From the NCBI GenBank assembly GCA_017643385.1, contig JAEPNN010000005.1, forward strand, positions 186,001 through 250,000: DNA of 64,000 nt, in the 5' to 3' direction. Origin of the DNA: Dinoroseobacter sp. Lineage in GTDB: Bacteria > Pseudomonadota > Alphaproteobacteria > Rhodobacterales > Rhodobacteraceae. The notes beneath the pieces were generated by a model, which was not told the DNA's origin, searched no databases, and worked only from the letters and a program-made list of their open reading frames with translations. Position 1 is the first letter of the stretch, and every line of letters starts with the position of its first letter. Both the position numbers and the translations under genes were made by a program. Of the stretch, positions 62,238 through 64,000 are shown in pieces.

Positions 62238-64000
62238 CACACCTGTTGCTTCGCACAGCAGGGATCGGTCCCAAACGAATGCCGTGTCTCATCTTCTGCG
62301 GAACTACAGTCCACAAGACCTTTCGGCAGACGAACTTTTTGACAGCAACGGGGCCGTTCGCCCTGTTTGGAATGACTTTCTACATCACCTCGCTGGCCTG
62401 TCAGACGATGCTGTGGCTACTCGCTTTCGCCGCGGCAACCAGTACCTGCGCGATGTGGGAGTTTTCTACAGAAAATACGGTGACAAAAGCGCTGATGAGC
62501 GCGATTGGCCGCTAAGCCCCATACCAGTTCTGCTTACCGCATCGGAATGGGAAGAGATCTCGACCGGGTTGATCCAGCGTGCTGATCTGCTGGAACAGGT
62601 CGCTGCCGATCTCTATGGGCCCGCGCAACTGGTCCAAAACGGTCATCTGCCCGCCAGTCTTGTTGCCCATACACCCGGCTGGTTGCGCCCGATGGTGGGC
62701 ACCGCCCCTTCTTCAGGGAAGTTTCTGAATTTTCTTGCCTTCGAGGTTGGACGCGGTCCATCTGGTCAATGGTGGGTGCTGGGGGATCGGACGGATGCTC
62801 CGTCAGGTGCGGGGTTTGCACTTGAAAACCGTGTTGCAACGACCCGCGTATTTCCCAACTTCTATGCCCATGCGAACGTCCAACGGCTTGCAGGGTTCTT
62901 CCAGGACTTTCGCAACCAGCTTTCAAACCTGCGTCTCAACCCCGATGAACCCATTGGTCTGCTGACGCCCGGCCAGATGAATGATGGCTTCTTTGAGCAC
63001 GCATATCTGGCGCGTTATCTTGGGCTGTTGCTGGTCGAAGGTGAAGATCTGGTCGTCAAGAACGACCGGATGCACGTACGCACGGTAGAAGGACTTCGCC
63101 CGATCAGCGTTCTTTGGCGCAGGCTGGATTCAGAGTTTCTCGATCCGCTGGAGCTAAACGAAGACAGTGCATTGGGGACACCCGGTTTTCTGGAAGTGGT
63201 GCGTGCCGGAAATCTGTCGACGATTAATGCACCCGGTGCGGGTTTCCTTGAAAACCGTGGATTCATGGCTTTCCTGCCGCAGCTTTGCGAGGTGCTGACA
63301 GGTCGGAAGCTGGCCTTGCCAAACATCGCGACCTGGTGGTGTGGCCAAAAAGAAGAGCGGGCACATGTCCTGTCTAATCTCGATCGGTTACGGCTTGTTC
63401 CAACCATGGGGGTTGAACCTGCAACTGATACCCAGCCATTGGCTTCCGATCTGGACCGGTTCCTAACTGCGCAGGGTGAGTTCTTTGTCGGTCAGGAAGC
63501 AGCGACAAAATCCACCACCCCTGTCTGGGAGAACGGAGGTCTTGTTTCAAGACCAATGACGTTGCGAGTGTTTCTGGCCCGTACCGATCAGGGTTGGAAA
63601 GTGTTGCCTGGTGGGTACGCGCGCGTCGGCACAGGTACGAAATCCAATCCACTGGGCATGCAAGAAGGGGGCTCGGTGTCAGACGTTTGGGTCATAAACC
63701 CCGAACGACAGAAGACAGCTGCAACGCCAAGCCTGATCAAGGGAGAAGCCGCAAGCCTTGCACAAGGCACAGCCCTTCCCGCGCGCGCTGCCGATAACTT
63801 GTTTTGGCTGGGTCGCTACATCGAGCGCGCTGAGTGTGCCATGCGGGCGTTTCGGGCGTATCACGGACTTCTTGGAACCGGCGCCTCACCCGACGATCCC
63901 TTGCCCGAACTGATCCAGAAGAACCTGCTTTTCAGCCCAACCAACAGCACCAAAGCTATGGCCTTCGCGTTTGAAGATCCCGTGGCTCAGGCGCAATTCT
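62230..64000 (+). CDS. Circularly permuted ATP-grasp protein fused to alpha-E domain, partial
   Basis: Open from ATG 62230 to the window end, 590 residues visible. The CP-ATP-grasp (DUF404/407-type) portion includes [81 protein letters not shown] and [42 protein letters not shown]. The alpha-E portion starts [31 protein letters not shown]. Overlaps the transglutaminase gene by eight bases, so the two are coupled. Such pairs usually precede a second transglutaminase and a proteasome-like peptidase. Confidence 0.92.
   Translation, partial: MSDTPVASHSRDRSQTNAVSHLLRNYSPQDLSADELFDSNGAVRPVWNDFLHHLAGLSDDAVATRFRRGNQYLRDVGVFYRKYGDKSADERDWPLSPIPVLLTASEWEEISTGLIQRADLLEQVAADLYGPAQLVQNGHLPASLVAHTPGWLRPMVGTAPSSGKFLNFLAFEVGRGPSGQWWVLGDRTDAPSGAGFALENRVATTRVFPNFYAHANVQRLAGFFQDFRNQLSNLRLNPDEPIGLLTPGQMNDGFFEHAYLARYLGLLLVEGEDLVVKNDRMHVRTVEGLRPISVLWRRLDSEFLDPLELNEDSALGTPGFLEVVRAGNLSTINAPGAGFLENRGFMAFLPQLCEVLTGRKLALPNIATWWCGQKEERAHVLSNLDRLRLVPTMGVEPATDTQPLASDLDRFLTAQGEFFVGQEAATKSTTPVWENGGLVSRPMTLRVFLARTDQGWKVLPGGYARVGTGTKSNPLGMQEGGSVSDVWVINPERQKTAATPSLIKGEAASLAQGTALPARAADNLFWLGRYIERAECAMRAFRAYHGLLGTGASPDDPLPELIQKNLLFSPTNSTKAMAFAFEDPVAQAQF

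Noticed and set aside
1-64000. CRISPR arrays, tRNA or rRNA genes, transposases, phage genes
   Set aside because: No regular repeat-spacer pattern, no cloverleaf-like stretch recognised by eye and no transposase or integrase frame. A tRNA scan would be needed for a firm negative.

Overview
The window reads as chromosomal DNA of a marine alphaproteobacterium of the Rhodobacterales (Roseobacter type). The basis is the gene repertoire: FlaF and FlbT beside flagellin, a flagellar DUF1217 protein, a separate SltF-type muramidase with a one-domain FlgJ, MotE/MotK-like periplasmic motor proteins, choline-to-betaine genes and a polysaccharide locus with sulfotransferases. No species was identified and no database was searched.

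Layout. 1-3009: housekeeping genes mutM (cut by the window edge), ubiE and ubiB. 3006-34136: an almost uninterrupted flagellar cluster in several divergent transcription blocks: flgD-fliK (-), flgJ-flgN-fliC-flaF-flbT-DUF1217 (+), fliI (-), flgBC-fliEQ-flgFGAH-fliL2 (+), a ten-gene minus-strand block from fliL down to a FliJ-like gene (export gate flhA/fliR/flhB, sltF, stator motA and accessory motor genes), fliF-fliH-fliN-fliP (+), and motB-flgE-flgK-flgL-flgI (-). FliG, FliM and FliO were not found. Three promoter regions carry near-consensus TTAA-N7-TTAA direct repeats of the CtrA type. 34294-39332: tamA-tamB for outer-membrane assembly. 39335-42041: an RTX-type secreted protein and galE.

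42133-51164 is catabolic: betI-betB-betA (choline to glycine betaine), then a divergent AraC-type regulator and pobA, with pobA translationally coupled to a 1068-residue self-sufficient reductive dehalogenase. The dehalogenase has a corrinoid-type catalytic half with two [4Fe-4S] motifs, fused to a flavin/NAD(P)H reductase and a plant-type [2Fe-2S] domain. Next to 4-hydroxybenzoate hydroxylase, this suggests aerobic dehalogenation of halogenated 4-hydroxybenzoates feeding PobA and the protocatechuate route. It is the most notable system in the window.

51183-58763 is a surface or exopolysaccharide locus: two sulfotransferases, a polymerase-like membrane protein, a sugar epimerase, a GT4 glycosyltransferase and a fused chain-length regulator/tyrosine kinase. 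58905-64000 starts an operon of a transglutaminase-DUF2126 protein followed by a circularly permuted ATP-grasp/alpha-E protein cut by the window end; such operons are predicted to make or modify peptides. No tRNA, rRNA, CRISPR array, transposase or phage gene was recognised, and no gap exceeds about 220 bases.
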